The position numbers were made by a program, and so were the translations under genes. A DNA stretch of 26,513 bases from Funneliformis mosseae (lineage: Eukaryota > Glomeromycota > Glomeromycetes > Glomerales > Glomeraceae), in assembly GCA_910592005.1 (NCBI GenBank), contig CAJVPP010000766.1:1-26513 (forward strand), given 5' to 3'. A model generated the notes under the pieces. That model had not been told where the DNA came from, made no database searches, and saw only the letters and a program-made list of their open reading frames with translations. Positions 1 to 11,637 of this stretch are shown here, piece by piece. Position 1 is the stretch's first letter; each line of letters opens with the position of its first letter.

Positions 1-49
1 TTTGTTTGTTTGGTGATAGCTGGGGGAAGGGGGGGGGGGGAGGTGGGGT

Positions 50-87
<38 letters not shown>
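50..87. repeat. 38-nt poly-G run
   Basis: An uninterrupted G homopolymer follows an already G-rich stretch (from about 21). It is very unlike the AT-rich surroundings and may be a true simple repeat or an assembly or sequencing artefact at a contig edge. Confidence 0.9.
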
Positions 88-88
<1 letters not shown>

Positions 89-330
89 ATCGCATCAACT
101 GATTTACGTGCTTCAATTTAAAAAACGGGTGAATTTTAAATACATCTTTTTCTTAAGTAATTAAGAAATTAAAGACCAATAATTTTAAAAGAGTAAATTT
201 TCAAATCAAATGTTTATTTAAATAAAACACTTTCGTAAGATTTAAATATAAAAAAATTATTTAAGCATTTGTTGTAATTCATCATAATAATAAAGGTATA
301 GGTATATTCTCTTCGTAACCATCTCGAGTC

Positions 331-1075
331 CTAGCCACTGAACAATATTTGCATTCATTGAATATCCATACGAATGGGTGATTTAGTAATACCAAGTAGT
401 GAAGCTATTTTGGCAGCATCACCATGATATGAATGTGCTGCTTCAGCCGATCACAAGATGATGATGCTTCTGAAATATTGGCCATTTGGATTTTCGTTTT
501 CTTCCGTTGAAGAAAATTTTCTCTATTATCAAACAATCTACTGGTAAATTAGGACATCCCATAACTCCTAATTGTACTTTAGCTTTTTTTTTTTTATTTT
601 ATTTTATTTTAAAAGAATATAGATTATATATAGTAAAAGAATCACCAAAACATATACGAACTTCCTTGTGAACAAATTTTAAAAAGTGGTTTTTTGTTAT
701 TGCAGTAAAATAATTAATGCGGTATTATCAATACCGTTTTTTCATCTAATGGATCATCTAATATGGAATTAGTTAAAGAGTGAATTTTCGCTCTTAAATT
801 CTTTTCCTGATTCACCGCGTAAATCCTTAGTATCTTTTTCTCCGATAAATGAATCATTCGGAAAAGAATATGAAATTGTATTCACGACAAACTTGTGCAC
901 TAAAAATCAGCAACTATGAATATAAATGAGTTCACCTATTAATTTCCTTTTCTATTAATTTTTTTATATATATATATTAAACTCGACTCGTACCCTTATT
1001 GGCTTGTAAAACTGCATTAATAGCAGCAACAGCACGTTCTGTCGTAAACTCTATTTTCGGGAAATCAAATAAAAA
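331..1075 (-). pseudogene. decayed 3'(2'),5'-bisphosphate nucleotidase (MET22/HAL2 type)
   Basis: The intact enzyme is a Mg-dependent phosphatase that turns PAP, the by-product of PAPS reduction, into AMP. Read on the minus strand, family-like blocks occur in the correct order but in different frames: the N-terminal ERAVAAINAVLQANK (about 977-1075, then stop); FPNDSFIGEKDTKDLRGESG and its continuation (772-863, then stop); TNSILDDPLDEKTVL after a shift (717-775); QLGVMGCPNLP (about 541-583); AEAAHSYHGDAAKIASLLG and on to RMDIQ (about 358-448, stop); and CKYCSVAR after a 4-nt shift (331-354). The DPIDGT metal-binding motif expected between 583 and 714 is absent. Stops, frameshifts and the lost active site make it a pseudogene; introns could explain some gaps but not the missing motif. 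It points away from the sulfite reductase gene. The family call rests on recognised motifs, not on an alignment. Confidence 0.78.
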
Positions 1076-1747
1076 ATTTAGAAAACTAACTCTTACTTTT
1101 CAAAAGGTTATCCTTGTTGTTTTTTAATAAAATTTAATAAATTTAATAAATTTAATAAAATTTTTAATGTTTAAAATCCAAGCTTTGAATTGCGAGTTCC
1201 TTCAATGAGCTCGGAGAAAACGATGGTTATTAATCATTTCTTGAATTTATCCGAGATTACCTTGCTGATTAGATTTACAAATTAAATAAATGAAACAATA
1301 GAAAAGAGGAATCATGTGAATAAAACTTTGATGGTGTCATTTTAAGTCACATCTAATTACAGTATTGACCTAAATATTACTAGATCAAAATATTACTAAT
1401 CGATTTTTTTTTCGCTCAATTATTTTTAAAAAAGTAATGCTTCACATGATAACGTAGTTCGATCTACCGTAAATCTCGTGCTTTTAAGAGGATGTTAGGA
1501 TTAATAATCAAAAATCAAAAATTGTTGTGTGACGAATTTTTTTTTATATAAAACAAAAAAACGGATCTTTTTTTTTTTTTCTTTTTTTTTTAAAAAATAA
1601 AAAAAATTTTTTTATTTTTTTTTTTTGGATTTTCTAAATATTTTATTGTAACGTTAATTTTTTATTTTGTTTTTGTTTTTTTTTTAAAAAAAAATTGTTT
1701 CCCTTTCCTGTTTGACGCCTTGAAGTATTTAGCCTCTAAAAATCATC
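1076..1747. promoter_or_regulatory. intergenic promoter region of the sulfite reductase gene
   Basis: This 672-bp stretch separates the nucleotidase relic from the sulfite reductase start. From about 1540 it is dominated by long T and A runs, with a T-rich tract continuing into the probable 5' UTR. No CACGTG box and no convincing TATA element were found. If the two genes were once an intact divergent pair, this was their shared promoter. Confidence 0.5.
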
Positions 1748-4700
1748 ATGGCAACAACATCGGAGGTGGTGACATCAAGAATCGCTTATTCTGCAAGCGA
1801 TTTAATTTACGTTATAGAACCCAATTCTTCAAAATCATCTTCAAAATCTCAAAGTACATTAGAATTAACTCAATATCAAACTCAATCAAAGACAAATATT
1901 TTTAATAAAATACCAGAATTAGAAACTTTACATTCAATCTCTGATCCATTTTCCAAATTACATGTTCAACTATCAAAAGGTTCCTTGATAAGTGTAATCA
2001 TACCCTCTAATTGTTCAAAGAATGTTTTAATTAATTCCATACCACATCTTTATAAAATTTCAAATAGTAATAAAAATAATCATGGGGGAGCTATTGTCAT
2101 TCACGTTGTCTTGGATAAAAGTGATTTAAATCAATTGGGTGATTATACTGATGTTATGGCTTTAAGACAAACTGGTTTTGCTTTATTGCATTCCAATGGT
2201 CTTCAAGAATCTTCGGATATGGCTCTGGTAGCTCATTCAATCGCTTTAAAAACTGGAATTTCCGTCATACATTTCTTTGATAATGAATCAAAGAAAGGTG
2301 GAAAGGTTAAAGTGCTCGGAAATAATGATATTAAGAATTTCATTGTAGAATCAGATGTCAAAAAATATCGTGATACCCTTCCTAATGACCTTTACTTTAG
2401 ATCTTATAATGGTGTCTCATCTTTAGATGATTCTTCCGATGACCAACAGGATGTTTCGACTGCAAGTGTAGAAACCTCTGTTCCAACGACAACAAATGGT
2501 AAACAACAAAATACCCTTGTCACGGCAGCAAATTTTTTCACGATAACGCAAGACATCTTTGAAACTTTCAAACAGTTGACAAATAGATCTTACAAGATTA
2601 TGGAATTCTTTGGTGACAAAAGATCGGATTCAATTATTGTCACGATGGGATCCGGAGCTGTGCAATTACAGAAAGTTTTTGAAAAACCTGAAACTTCGAA
2701 AATTGGTTTACTCAAAATAAGACTATATCGTCCCTGGTCCGATCAACATTTATTTGCCGAGATTCCAAAATCTGTAAAGAAAGTAGCCGTGTTGGAGCAA
2801 GTCGTCCCTCGTGCAACTAATTGGACCCCATTATATTTAGATGTTGTATCAGCTTTTCAAAACCGTAATTATTGGTCTGTTAAATTACCTCTTATCACTT
2901 GTGGACAGTATGGTGCTTTGGAAAAAGGACCAATTGACGCAGAAGTTTTCGCTCTTCTGAATTCAAATGTTCCTCGTCGTAACTTCATCCTTGGTAAAGG
3001 ACCTTTAAAGTCAAAATCGGAAAATATTGGAGGGGTTAATGGTCAAGATGATCTTGAAAATTCTGCGTTGGAGAGGCCTTATATAAAGATGCTCAATGAA
3101 ATCTTCTCCGAGAGGTTATACATTGCTAATTCTGCATCAAAAACTAACGCTGGACATTTAGAAGCTGTAAAATTCACACCGGAATTCGGATTTGGTGTTT
3201 TATTGGCAAAACTTCATAAACGCACTCAATTGGTGGATCTAGTGTCACGTATCGTTAAGGACACCTCGATTCCTGAACTACTTCACGAACCACTGTCAAA
3301 ATGGCTCTTACATAAAGATGATGCTGAACTTTCAAAGAAATATGGTGATCAAATTGTAGAAATGCTCGGGTCGGAACCTCCAAAACAACCTGCCCTCGCT
3401 GAAATCTTTCAACTCCAACATTTATTTGTTAAACCATCTCATTGGTTGATTGGTTCGGATTCATGGGCTTATGATATTGGAAATTCTGGAGTACATCACG
3501 TAATTTCTTCTGGAAAAGATATCAACATGTTAATTATTGATTCACAGCCTTATTCAACGCGTACTGCGGCTGATCCAGAAAAGCGCAAAAAGGATATTGG
3601 TCTCTACGCGATGAATTATGGAAACGTGTTCGTAGCTTCTGTGGCTATGTATTCATCTTATACTCAAGTTCTACATGCTTTAATAGAAGCGGAAAGGTTC
3701 AAAGGTCCGTCGATCGTGTTGGCTTACCTTCCTTATCATTCCGAAAAGGATACAACGATTACCGTATTAAAAGAAACCAAATTAGCTGTTGACAATGGTT
3801 ATTGGCCATTATATAGATGGAACCCTGAATTAGAAAAGGAAGGAAAGGAACCTTTCATCTTGGATTCTGAACGAATTAAACAAGAATTACAAAGTTTCTT
3901 GGATCGAGAAAATCATTTGACACAATTAATTCGTTCCCGTCCAAATTATTCTCCTTTATTAACAAACTCCCTTGAATCAGAAGTTAAATCAAGACAAAAA
4001 TCTCTTGCACAATCAGCTTACGAGAAATTGTTAGGCGGTTTGACAGGCCCACCATTATTGATCTTATTTGGATCAGATAATGGTAATGCTGAAGGCTTGG
4101 CAAGAAGGTTACAAAAAGGAGCAATAGCTAGAGGGGTAAATGCACGATGTCTAGCGATGGATGATTTCCCAATTGAAGATATTACTCTAGAAAAGAATTT
4201 GGTGTTTATTTGTAGTACAGCTGGTCAAGGAGAATTTCCGCAGAATGCTCGTGAATTCTGGAAGCATGTTTCAACCACTACAGATATTTCCTTCACAGAG
4301 TCAAGATATGCAGTTTTTGGATTAGGAGATAGTCATTATTGGCCAAGGGAGGAGGACGCGATTTATTATAATAAACCTGGTAAAGATTTAGATGCAAGGT
4401 TGGAATTATTAGGAGGGCAAAGTTTAATCCCACTTGGATTAGGAGACGATCAAGATGCTGATGGATATGAAACGGCATATCAAGTTTGGGAACCCGAACT
4501 TTGGAAAGCTCTTGGAGTTGAATTGCTTGGTACAATTGTGGAGGAACCAAAAAGAACTGATGATGATATGAAAACAGAATCAAACTTTTTAAGAGGAACC
4601 ATCTCGGAGGGTTTAGAAGATACTTCAACAGGAGCATTATGTGAACAAGATACCAAACTAACCAAATTTCACGGAATTTACCAACAAGATGATCGTGATT

Positions 4701-6232
4701 TGAGAGAAGAAAGGAAGGCTCAAGGTTTGGAAAAGGCATTCTCGTTTATGGTACGCGTCAGAGTTCCCGGAGGAGTTTCCACAGTTCGACAATGGTTAGC
4801 AATGGATGAAATCGCGGAAAAATATGGAAGTGGATCATTGAAACTAACAACTAGACAAGCTTTTCAGTTACATGGAGTTCTTAAACGAAATTTGAGAGAA
4901 ACCATACGCGGCATTAATAGAAGTTTATTGGATACATTGGCAGCATGTGGAGACGTCAACAGGAATGTCATGTGTAATCCGAATCCACTCATTTCTGAAG
5001 TACATGCGGAAGTACAAGACTTTGCGAAGAAAATAAGTGCACATCTATCACCAAGAACATCCGCATATCATGAAATTTGGCTAGACGATAAGATGGTAGC
5101 AGGACAAGCGGTACAAGATTTTGAACCATTATACGGACCTACTTATTTACCACGTAAATTCAAGATCGCGATCGCGATTCCTCCTAATAATGATGTTGAT
5201 GTATTTGCTCATGATCTGGGTTATATTGCCATTTCCGATGATAATGGGAAACTGTTGGGGTATAATGTAACAGTTGGAGGCGGAATGGGAATGACGCATA
5301 ACAACAAGAAAACGTATCCTAATTTAGGTCAACTACTCGGATTTAGTAGACCGGAACAGGCAATTGAAATTGGAGAGAAAGTAATGTTGGTTCAAAGAGA
5401 TTTTGGTGATCGTATGAATCGAAAGCATGCGAGACTCAAGTATACGATTGATGACCGTGACTTGGACTGGTTCCGAGACGAAGTTGAATCCCGATTAGGA
5501 TATAAAATGGATCCACCAAAAGAATATAAATTTGAAAATAACGCGGATAGATATGGATGGACGAAAGGCGTTGACGACAAATGGCATTTTTGTATGTACA
5601 TAGAAAATGGACGTGTCATAGATTCCCCAGGGGAAGCTATTAAATCAGGATTAAGAGAGATCGCAAAAGTACATAAAGGAGACTTTCGTTTGACACCAAA
5701 TCAACATCTTATATTAGGAAACGTATCAGAACAAGATAAGCCACAAATTGAAGAATTATTAAAGAAGTATAAATTGGATAATTTGCAATTTACCGGTTTA
5801 AGATTGAATTCCATGTCATGTGTAGCCTTACCAACATGTGGATTAGCCATGGCAGAATCCGAAAGATACTTACCAACGCTTGTTAGTAAATTAGAAATCA
5901 TTATTGAAGAATGTGGATTAAGAGGAGACGCGATTACGATTAGGATGACAGGATGTCCCAATGGATGTGCAAGGCCCTATGTAGCAGAAATTGCTTGCGT
6001 AGGTAAAGCATTGGGAACTTACAACCTTTATTTAGGTGGAGGATTCTATGGGCAGAGGTTAAATAAATTATACAAAGAAAGTTTGAAAGAAGAAGATATT
6101 TTAGGGGAATTGAAACCCATGTTGAGCAGATATGCTAAAGAAAGAAACGATGGAGAGAGATTTGGTGATTTTGTTATTAGGATGGGATATGTTAAAGCTA
6201 CAAAGTATGGTAAAGATTTCCACGATTTGTAA
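1748..6232 (+). CDS. MET5: sulfite reductase [NADPH] subunit beta (hemoprotein)
   Basis: Catalyses the six-electron reduction of sulfite to sulfide in sulfate assimilation, in complex with a MET10-type flavoprotein alpha subunit (not in this window). It has 1494 residues, close to yeast Met5. Order: a degenerate pyruvate:ferredoxin-oxidoreductase-like region at about 60-440 and a second such region at about 440-750; a flavodoxin-like FMN domain at about 770-920 ([11 protein letters not shown] at 773-783); and a siroheme/4Fe-4S hemoprotein at about 975-1494. Cluster and siroheme ligands are C1358, C1364 (CVALPTC), C1403 and C1407 (TGCPNGC), with the same 6/39/4 spacing as E. coli CysI. R1003, R1072, K1137 and K1139 match its sulfite-binding Arg/Lys set. 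The start has A at -3 and G at +4. A single exon, unlike its spliced neighbours, with no visible defect. Confidence 0.96.
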   Translation: MATTSEVVTSRIAYSASDLIYVIEPNSSKSSSKSQSTLELTQYQTQSKTNIFNKIPELETLHSISDPFSKLHVQLSKGSLISVIIPSNCSKNVLINSIPHLYKISNSNKNNHGGAIVIHVVLDKSDLNQLGDYTDVMALRQTGFALLHSNGLQESSDMALVAHSIALKTGISVIHFFDNESKKGGKVKVLGNNDIKNFIVESDVKKYRDTLPNDLYFRSYNGVSSLDDSSDDQQDVSTASVETSVPTTTNGKQQNTLVTAANFFTITQDIFETFKQLTNRSYKIMEFFGDKRSDSIIVTMGSGAVQLQKVFEKPETSKIGLLKIRLYRPWSDQHLFAEIPKSVKKVAVLEQVVPRATNWTPLYLDVVSAFQNRNYWSVKLPLITCGQYGALEKGPIDAEVFALLNSNVPRRNFILGKGPLKSKSENIGGVNGQDDLENSALERPYIKMLNEIFSERLYIANSASKTNAGHLEAVKFTPEFGFGVLLAKLHKRTQLVDLVSRIVKDTSIPELLHEPLSKWLLHKDDAELSKKYGDQIVEMLGSEPPKQPALAEIFQLQHLFVKPSHWLIGSDSWAYDIGNSGVHHVISSGKDINMLIIDSQPYSTRTAADPEKRKKDIGLYAMNYGNVFVASVAMYSSYTQVLHALIEAERFKGPSIVLAYLPYHSEKDTTITVLKETKLAVDNGYWPLYRWNPELEKEGKEPFILDSERIKQELQSFLDRENHLTQLIRSRPNYSPLLTNSLESEVKSRQKSLAQSAYEKLLGGLTGPPLLILFGSDNGNAEGLARRLQKGAIARGVNARCLAMDDFPIEDITLEKNLVFICSTAGQGEFPQNAREFWKHVSTTTDISFTESRYAVFGLGDSHYWPREEDAIYYNKPGKDLDARLELLGGQSLIPLGLGDDQDADGYETAYQVWEPELWKALGVELLGTIVEEPKRTDDDMKTESNFLRGTISEGLEDTSTGALCEQDTKLTKFHGIYQQDDRDLREERKAQGLEKAFSFMVRVRVPGGVSTVRQWLAMDEIAEKYGSGSLKLTTRQAFQLHGVLKRNLRETIRGINRSLLDTLAACGDVNRNVMCNPNPLISEVHAEVQDFAKKISAHLSPRTSAYHEIWLDDKMVAGQAVQDFEPLYGPTYLPRKFKIAIAIPPNNDVDVFAHDLGYIAISDDNGKLLGYNVTVGGGMGMTHNNKKTYPNLGQLLGFSRPEQAIEIGEKVMLVQRDFGDRMNRKHARLKYTIDDRDLDWFRDEVESRLGYKMDPPKEYKFENNADRYGWTKGVDDKWHFCMYIENGRVIDSPGEAIKSGLREIAKVHKGDFRLTPNQHLILGNVSEQDKPQIEELLKKYKLDNLQFTGLRLNSMSCVALPTCGLAMAESERYLPTLVSKLEIIIEECGLRGDAITIRMTGCPNGCARPYVAEIACVGKALGTYNLYLGGGFYGQRLNKLYKESLKEEDILGELKPMLSRYAKERNDGERFGDFVIRMGYVKATKYGKDFHDL

Positions 6233-6450
6233 GAGAGATCGAAAACAAACAAACAACATTTAAGGCATAGAAAATTTTCGTTTTATCTTAATAATAAGTT
6301 TTTATTATATTTCTTTATGTATGTATGATATAATTAATTAAATTCAATTACTTTTTTTGTACAATGTTAATTTCTGTGATCAATTCACGGTTTAAATTTG
6401 TTTCAAGATATTTGGTGATGTAATGATATATGTTTTAAAAGTAGGTTGAA

Positions 6451-6456
6451 AATAAA
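6451..6456 (+). terminator. possible polyadenylation signal of the sulfite reductase gene
   Basis: AATAAA lies 219 nt after the stop codon in an AT-rich 3' region. Such hexamers occur by chance in this composition, so support is weak. The gap 6233-6633 between the two convergent genes shows nothing else. Confidence 0.3.
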
Positions 6457-6633
6457 TTTTTCTTCCAGTTAAAATTTAAATTTCTCATTGCCATAATTCA
6501 ACGATCAATCATGATCAAAAAAATTTTTTATTTTATTATTATCCTTGTTCTCAAATGAAATTATTCATTAAAATTTTTAATTCCTTTAATAAAAGAAACA
6601 ATCTAAAAGATGAAAGGGTCTAAATGATCATTG

Positions 6634-7142
6634 CTAAGTGCCAATACTACTTTTATTCGTTGAGTTCTGTCCTGTATTAGGTGTCGATGACTTCTCATCA
6701 ATGGTAGCATTTTGTTGTTCAATTTTTTGCCACCCTAAATTTATGAAAATATTATACTATGTTTAATAATCATTTTTTTTCCAACATTTTATTTGTACTT
6801 CAAAAAAAAAGTGAAATTTAGATAATAATTACATTCCAATTTTTCAGTTGGTCTAGTCTTGGCAAGCTCTTGAGCTCTTCTTCTTGCATCAATGTCTTTT
6901 TTTGCATAGTAATATGCTCCTCCTCCAGCTTTTTTTTTTATAAATTTGTCAGAATCAAACTTAAAATTTTTCCACTTTTTTTTTATAAAAAAAAAAAAAC
7001 TTACCGGCAAGAAGAGCGACCCTAACGAATTGGTTTAGAAATAATAAGTAAAAAAATAAAAATAAAAATAAAAATAAAAATAAGGAATAAAAAAAGGTTA
7101 TAGTTCTTACCATCCGATAATCATAGATCCAGGCGTGTTCAT
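6634..7142 (-). CDS. 81-aa single-pass membrane protein, four exons
   Basis: Reconstructed exons on the minus strand: 7142-7111, 7005-7021, 6928-6833 and 6734-6634 (32, 17, 96 and 101 nt; total 246 = 81 codons plus stop). Every junction is GT..AG and keeps the frame, which supports the model although no single open frame exists. The protein starts MNTPGSMIIGWVALLA, a hydrophobic N-terminal helix (about 7-21), followed by GGGAYYYAKKDIDARRRAQ, a charged helical stretch (26-56) and a polar tail. The small-fungal-protein pattern of one anchor followed by YYYAKKDI resembles the DUF4748 type; this is a recollection, not a verified match. Possibly an organelle membrane protein. It is convergent with the sulfite reductase gene, 401 bp apart. 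The 17-nt second exon is a microexon. Confidence 0.78.
7049..7083. repeat. (AAAAAT)n simple repeat
   Basis: About five to six A5T units, lying in the first intron of the 81-aa gene on the opposite strand. Confidence 0.8.
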
Positions 7143-8296
7143 ATTTTCGTATTTAACTTCTTTTAAACAATAAATAAGGAAAATAAATAAAAATTCTATA
7201 GAAAGTCTGAGAATTTATAAGGGATACAAGTCAACTTTTCCCTTCGATCATGTAAAGTGTCTCTATCAATTTTCCATTATATAAATAATAGGAAAAAGAT
7301 CGTATGATTTCAAACTTTTTTTGCTCAAAAAATGTGAATATTGTCAAGTTGTCAATACAGATCCCGGGTCTAATCTAAATAGTACCAAGGAAAATTATAT
7401 TCAAAAATCAAAAATCATGTGATCTGCATGATATTATAAAGGACTCAAATGGTTTAACCTTGTAAGGCACCGCTTGCTTGTCATCGAACAAAGAAGTGAA
7501 TGTATGGGAATTGTTATCGAAAAAGATTTATCACTTTGATATCTCTTGAGTTTCGTGAAAAGTGAAGAATTCCGTTAAAAAACCATTTAATCAATGGATA
7601 GAAACCTTTGAAGTGCTTACCAACCTCATACAAACAAAGTTAATTAGTATCACGGATAACAGGAGTGAACAATTGAAAGTCTTTGACACTAGAAGTGTCT
7701 ATCTCCAATACCGGGCGTTCAAATCATCATACCCAACTTTATTGTGGAAATTGGCAATACGGAAAGTGTAAAAATTCTTCATCAAATGGTTGCGAAATAA
7801 TTTTCTTTACGTACTAAGATCCAGTTATGTTTAGCGATCGTCGTATATACAAACTATAATTACTGGAGTTACAGTTCCTTGTGATCAATTACCAACTTGC
7901 TTTTAACAATGTTCCTACTGGGTGTACCTGTAAACTTTAATATAGATTTATTTAGACTGTCAAGATGTAATTCTGGAAACAATTTGACAAAGCGCAAAGT
8001 AAAAGTAATTAGTGAAAATTGACCAGGAGAAATTTAAGGATAAAAAAAAGTTATTTAATAATGCAGGTTTTCGATCGTCGACGTAAAATGTAATTGTTGA
8101 ATTCTGATCAACATCAAAAAAAAAAAAAAGGATCAAGAAATGACGAAATTTTCAGAGTCTATCAGTAGCTTCATTGTTTCATCATGAGGTATATAAGTAT
8201 AAAAAAAAAAAAAAAAATCATTTCATTAAATCATTCAACTCTTTCTTAAACTTTCAAAACATTTACTCCAACTTTAAAGAAAAAAAACAATTTGAT
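7143..8296. other. intergenic region between divergent genes
   Basis: Holds the upstream regions of the 81-aa gene (minus) and the 134-aa gene (plus). An open stretch at 7562-7771 lacks an ATG start, splice partners and any familiar motif. Poly-A runs occur near 8116 and 8203. I see no supported gene here. Confidence 0.6.
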
Positions 8297-8859
8297 ATGT
8301 TCGCACAACAAAGATTTGCACAAATATTCGCGAGAAAAATTTCTACAAATAACGGAATTTATAATGGTAATATATGACGTAAAATTTTCTTTTCAACAGA
8401 AATGCTCACTTTATTAATAAATAATAAAAAATAATGTTACCACAAAAATTAGGAAAAGTACCTCAAAATTTGATTCTACCAGCAATTCCGACCTTCATTA
8501 CTGTTTCCACCGCAACCGCTGGTGCGATTCTTGGCACCAGGCACATGATAAAATCAGAAGTTCAAATCATGATCGAACTAGTTAAATCAGAAGTTAAAAA
8601 CATGATCGAACCAGTTAAATTCAAGATAGAACAGATTTCTGAGGTGAAAGATCTCAATGGAACATCCCCTATAAGTGTGTTACTAATAATACTAAAACGT
8701 CTTATTCAATTTTAGAAATTAGATAAGCTTGAAGGAACCGTGAATAAGCTTGAAGGAACTGTGGATGTACTTAAAGTCGACATGAATTTTATGAAAGGAA
8801 TTTTATTTGCAAAAACTGATCAAACCGGACCAACCGAACGAACTGCAAAAAGTGGATAA
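8297..8859 (+). CDS. 134-aa probable mitochondrial coiled-coil membrane protein, three exons
   Basis: Exons 8297-8366, 8453-8643 and 8716-8859 (70+191+144 nt = 134 codons plus stop). Introns are 86 and 72 nt, GT..AG and phase-consistent; the second contains TACTAAAAC before its acceptor. The N-terminus MFAQQRFAQIFARKIST is rich in Arg, Gln and Phe and lacks acids, a typical matrix-targeting presequence. A hydrophobic segment (about 30-50) follows, then an amphipathic coiled coil (about 55-115) built from repeats: an 11-residue pair (KSEVQIMIELV / KSEVKNMIEPV) and a 7-residue pair (KLEGTVN / KLEGTVD), both also visible as DNA duplications. The tail is polar. I do not recognise a named family; the layout suggests an inner-membrane anchored oligomer. 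Localisation is inference. Confidence 0.75.
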
Positions 8860-9325
8860 ATCGGAAATCCTTATGCTTTTTCTTTGTTAAGAAAACTCTT
8901 GCTTTGCATAATTTTTTCGTAAAGATAAAAATTTTTTACTTTTCTAATTGTGCTATAATTTGTCACCTTGTCAACCATAATGCTATAATTTTTTAACTTT
9001 TAATAAAAAAAGAAGAAGTTTTCAAATTCTTTGCTTGAAATAATCGGAGTTGACTTGTAAAACGAAAAATCATTAATGGTAATATATAGCTAAACTTAGC
9101 GAATTCGAATGTCATGCAGGTAATACAAATATGCTGTTAAGCCGACTTACATTTAGAAGTACGTAAACAAAACAGAGATATTTCAATGTCATTTGACAAT
9201 GGAGATTTTTTTTTTTTCGATATTTATAGAGATAAAATTCTTAAACGAATATAAATATCTTTTTTTGTTTTGAGCTCGATTTGTCAATTCAGTAAAAGTA
9301 ATTCGATTATTGTTAATAATTAAAG
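8860..9325. promoter_or_regulatory. intergenic, upstream of the Golgi membrane protein gene
   Basis: 466 bp of AT-rich sequence containing the 3' region of the 134-aa gene and the promoter of the next gene. No recognisable operator or RNA gene. Confidence 0.4.
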
Positions 9326-11005
9326 ATGGGTTGTATGAATTTCGAGCACGACTTTCAAAAAAAGTGGCAACGTATCAATGAATCAAGATATACGAGAATG
9401 TTTGTTTTAATCACGATAATACAAGCTATTTTATTGGTTGTCCTGCAAATCCGAATGATGTTTCGCAATAGTATATTATATCTTTATACAATAGTTCCAT
9501 TCGTACCTGATATCAATGATGATGAGCAATGTAACTTGGATGATATAACCGTTAAATTCGCTGTATTAATAATGGAAAATATTTTTTTTATTTTTTTTAA
9601 TATATATCAATTGTATTTTGGTTTGAACGCGGTGAGTTTTTTTTCTTTCTCTTTGGTTTTTTTTTTTTTTTGCTCGAGTGGCTTTCAATAACTTTTTCTT
9701 TTTTATTTTTTTTTACAGATTTTTCATCAAAATACCATGCAAATTTTCGCAGGTTTTATAATTAATATCGGATATGTGATCCTCGGAATTGTAAATATAT
9801 TTCAAATTTATAAACTTTCTACTTTTAAGTCACGGGACATTAAACAACTATTTTTAGATTCAAATGGTTGAAGTAAAACTGACCGGAAATATAATAGAAT
9901 CAATGTGTATTGGACTTAAAATTGAGCATAGATTTTTAATATACGAATTCCCCCATGTTGCTACTTTAACGATCTTGGCAATTTTGTTGGGTTTATTATC
10001 TTATAAATTATATCAACAATTTGGTTGGAATATTTACAAGAAAATCGGAGGGGACATTGATATGCAAAGTAAAGTTTGATCATTCCAATTTCGCGTGTTT
10101 TCTTAAGACAAATTATTCAATACTAACATGACCATTATATTAACTTAGAACGATTCAAAACATATCTTATTTTCGTAATGTTGTTGAAAATTGATTTATT
10201 CTTCGTAATCATTTTTAATGCCTTGGTATCACCATTTATGTTATATGAAACCGTAGTTGATGAAGGGATGAAAGCTGGTGTAAAAGCCTTCTTATATGGA
10301 TATGTAGTGATTTTACTTTTATCACTCGTATTTCAAGTATTAGTATACAAATCAGTAAGTGAACTAACATAATCATTTTCATCGTTATTTTTTTTTTAAA
10401 ATTAATTTATATCAATATCATTCTTAGTTGGAAAAAGAATGGAGAACTGGAATGAACATTTTTATTATCTTTTGGTTTCTTGCTATATTGGACTTTAGCT
10501 ATTTGGTTTATTACCTTGGAGATGATTTAATTCCAATTAAATTATTTTCTTTAGTAATATTAGGTAAATTTATAATTCCTTTTTTTAAAAAAAAAAGAGT
10601 TTTTCAATTTAATTTAAAAAAATTAATTTAATTTTAAATTTTAGCATCTATACTCTTGATTTGCGCATTGGTAAGTGTTGATTGGACCCTTTCTTTATCC
10701 ATAAAAATATGTAAAAAATAACCGGTATTTTTTTCTGCTTTCCATATATAGTTAACGTTCGTATATGCGATACTCGTGACAAGAAACTTTGATAAAGGAT
10801 TAAGTGAATATCGTAAGTTAATAATAATATCTGTGGTCCAAATCATTGACTCTTTCTTTCTTTAACGTAAGATTAATTATTTTTTTTTTGTATAGTCGAT
10901 AAGGATTCCCCTAAAAAACCCTTACACGAAGGTTCAAATATTTTATCAGATGTTGAAAAAGGACCTAGTAGTAATGATGATAATTTTACTATTGATGATG
11001 ATTAA
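9326..11005 (+). CDS. UPF0658 Golgi apparatus membrane protein-like, eight exons
   Basis: Exons: 9326-9631, 9719-9790, 9858-10068, 10149-10354, 10428-10563, 10645-10670, 10752-10812 and 10896-11005; 1128 nt = 375 codons plus stop. All seven introns (67-87 nt) are GT..AG and keep the frame; intron 3 has a perfect TACTAAC. The product has seven to eight hydrophobic helices (about 25-42, 78-98, 109-130, 158-177, 202-226, 244-262, 274-295, 304-327) and a polar, acidic C-tail (341-375). Family-like segments are FQKKWQRINESRYTR (10-24), SYKLYQQFGWNIYKKIG (174-190) and RNFDKGL (330-336). These match my knowledge of the fungal UPF0658 family, whose members localise to the Golgi and whose function is unknown. 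Exon 6 is only 26 nt. Confidence 0.85.
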
Positions 11006-11637
11006 AAATAAAATAAAAAAAATATTATAATAACTTGTATTTATATATTAAAAAAAAAAAAAAAAGGTTATAATTATTAACTTAAAGAAATATTGAAAAA
11101 AAATATCAATTATTGCTTTTACTTTTATTTTTTATCATTGCTGCAACGATTGGTGATGTGATGTTTAAGATTGCAGTTAATTGATAAGTGGAATATTCAT
11201 CTATTCAATGTAACGAAATTTATTGTAAAGAATGAATTTTTTTTAAACCCGTCTGACTCAAAATTTTAATAATGTTAATTATTTTGATTTAATATTTTAT
11301 TCCTATATATATGGGACAATTTATTGGACGATGTCCAAATTCATTAAAGTCCTGCCCGAATATACAAATTTCAACACTCGATGTAATCGATCAACCAATA
11401 AATCGTGATATATAATCACGTGACTTTACATATTGTAACTGATGCGTCACATAAATCGGATATTTTACTATTTATAGAATTATGTATAAAAAAAATTTTT
11501 TTATTAATAAACTGAACAAAAAAATTTACATTTAATTATTTAAAATTTTAACATTTTTGAATTAATATTTAGTATACCACCTTTAGCTTTAATTACTACA
11601 TTAATGTAATTGGATAAATTCAAAATTAAGTAATGTT
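11006..11637. other. AT-rich intergenic region
   Basis: 632 bp after the Golgi protein gene. It begins with A-rich 3' sequence containing AATAAA-like hexamers. Apart from the palindrome at 11416-11423 nothing is recognised. Confidence 0.5.
11416..11423. promoter_or_regulatory. TCACGTGA palindrome (bHLH/Cbf1-type site)
   Basis: A perfect 8-bp E-box palindrome, just after a larger inverted pair CGTGAT..ATCACG at about 11404-11420. In yeasts such sites bind Cbf1 at MET promoters and centromeres. Here it is not next to a gene start, so a role is uncertain. Confidence 0.25.

Noticed and set aside
4293..6252. Several antisense open frames (61-148 codons) on the minus strand
   Set aside because: They lie inside the sulfite reductase gene, whose domains and catalytic residues are fully supported; the antisense frames have no motifs.
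7562..7771. 69-codon plus-strand open frame
   Set aside because: No ATG start, no flanking splice partners that extend it and no recognisable motif; length is near chance in this composition.
9791..9863. Reading exon 2 of the UPF0658-like gene straight on to the TGA at about 9870
   Set aside because: That would end the protein early. A GTAAAT..TTTTTAG intron at 9791-9857 restores the frame and leads into the conserved family segment.
10634..10846. 70-codon minus-strand open frame
   Set aside because: It overlaps exons 6 and 7 of the spliced plus-strand gene and has no motif.
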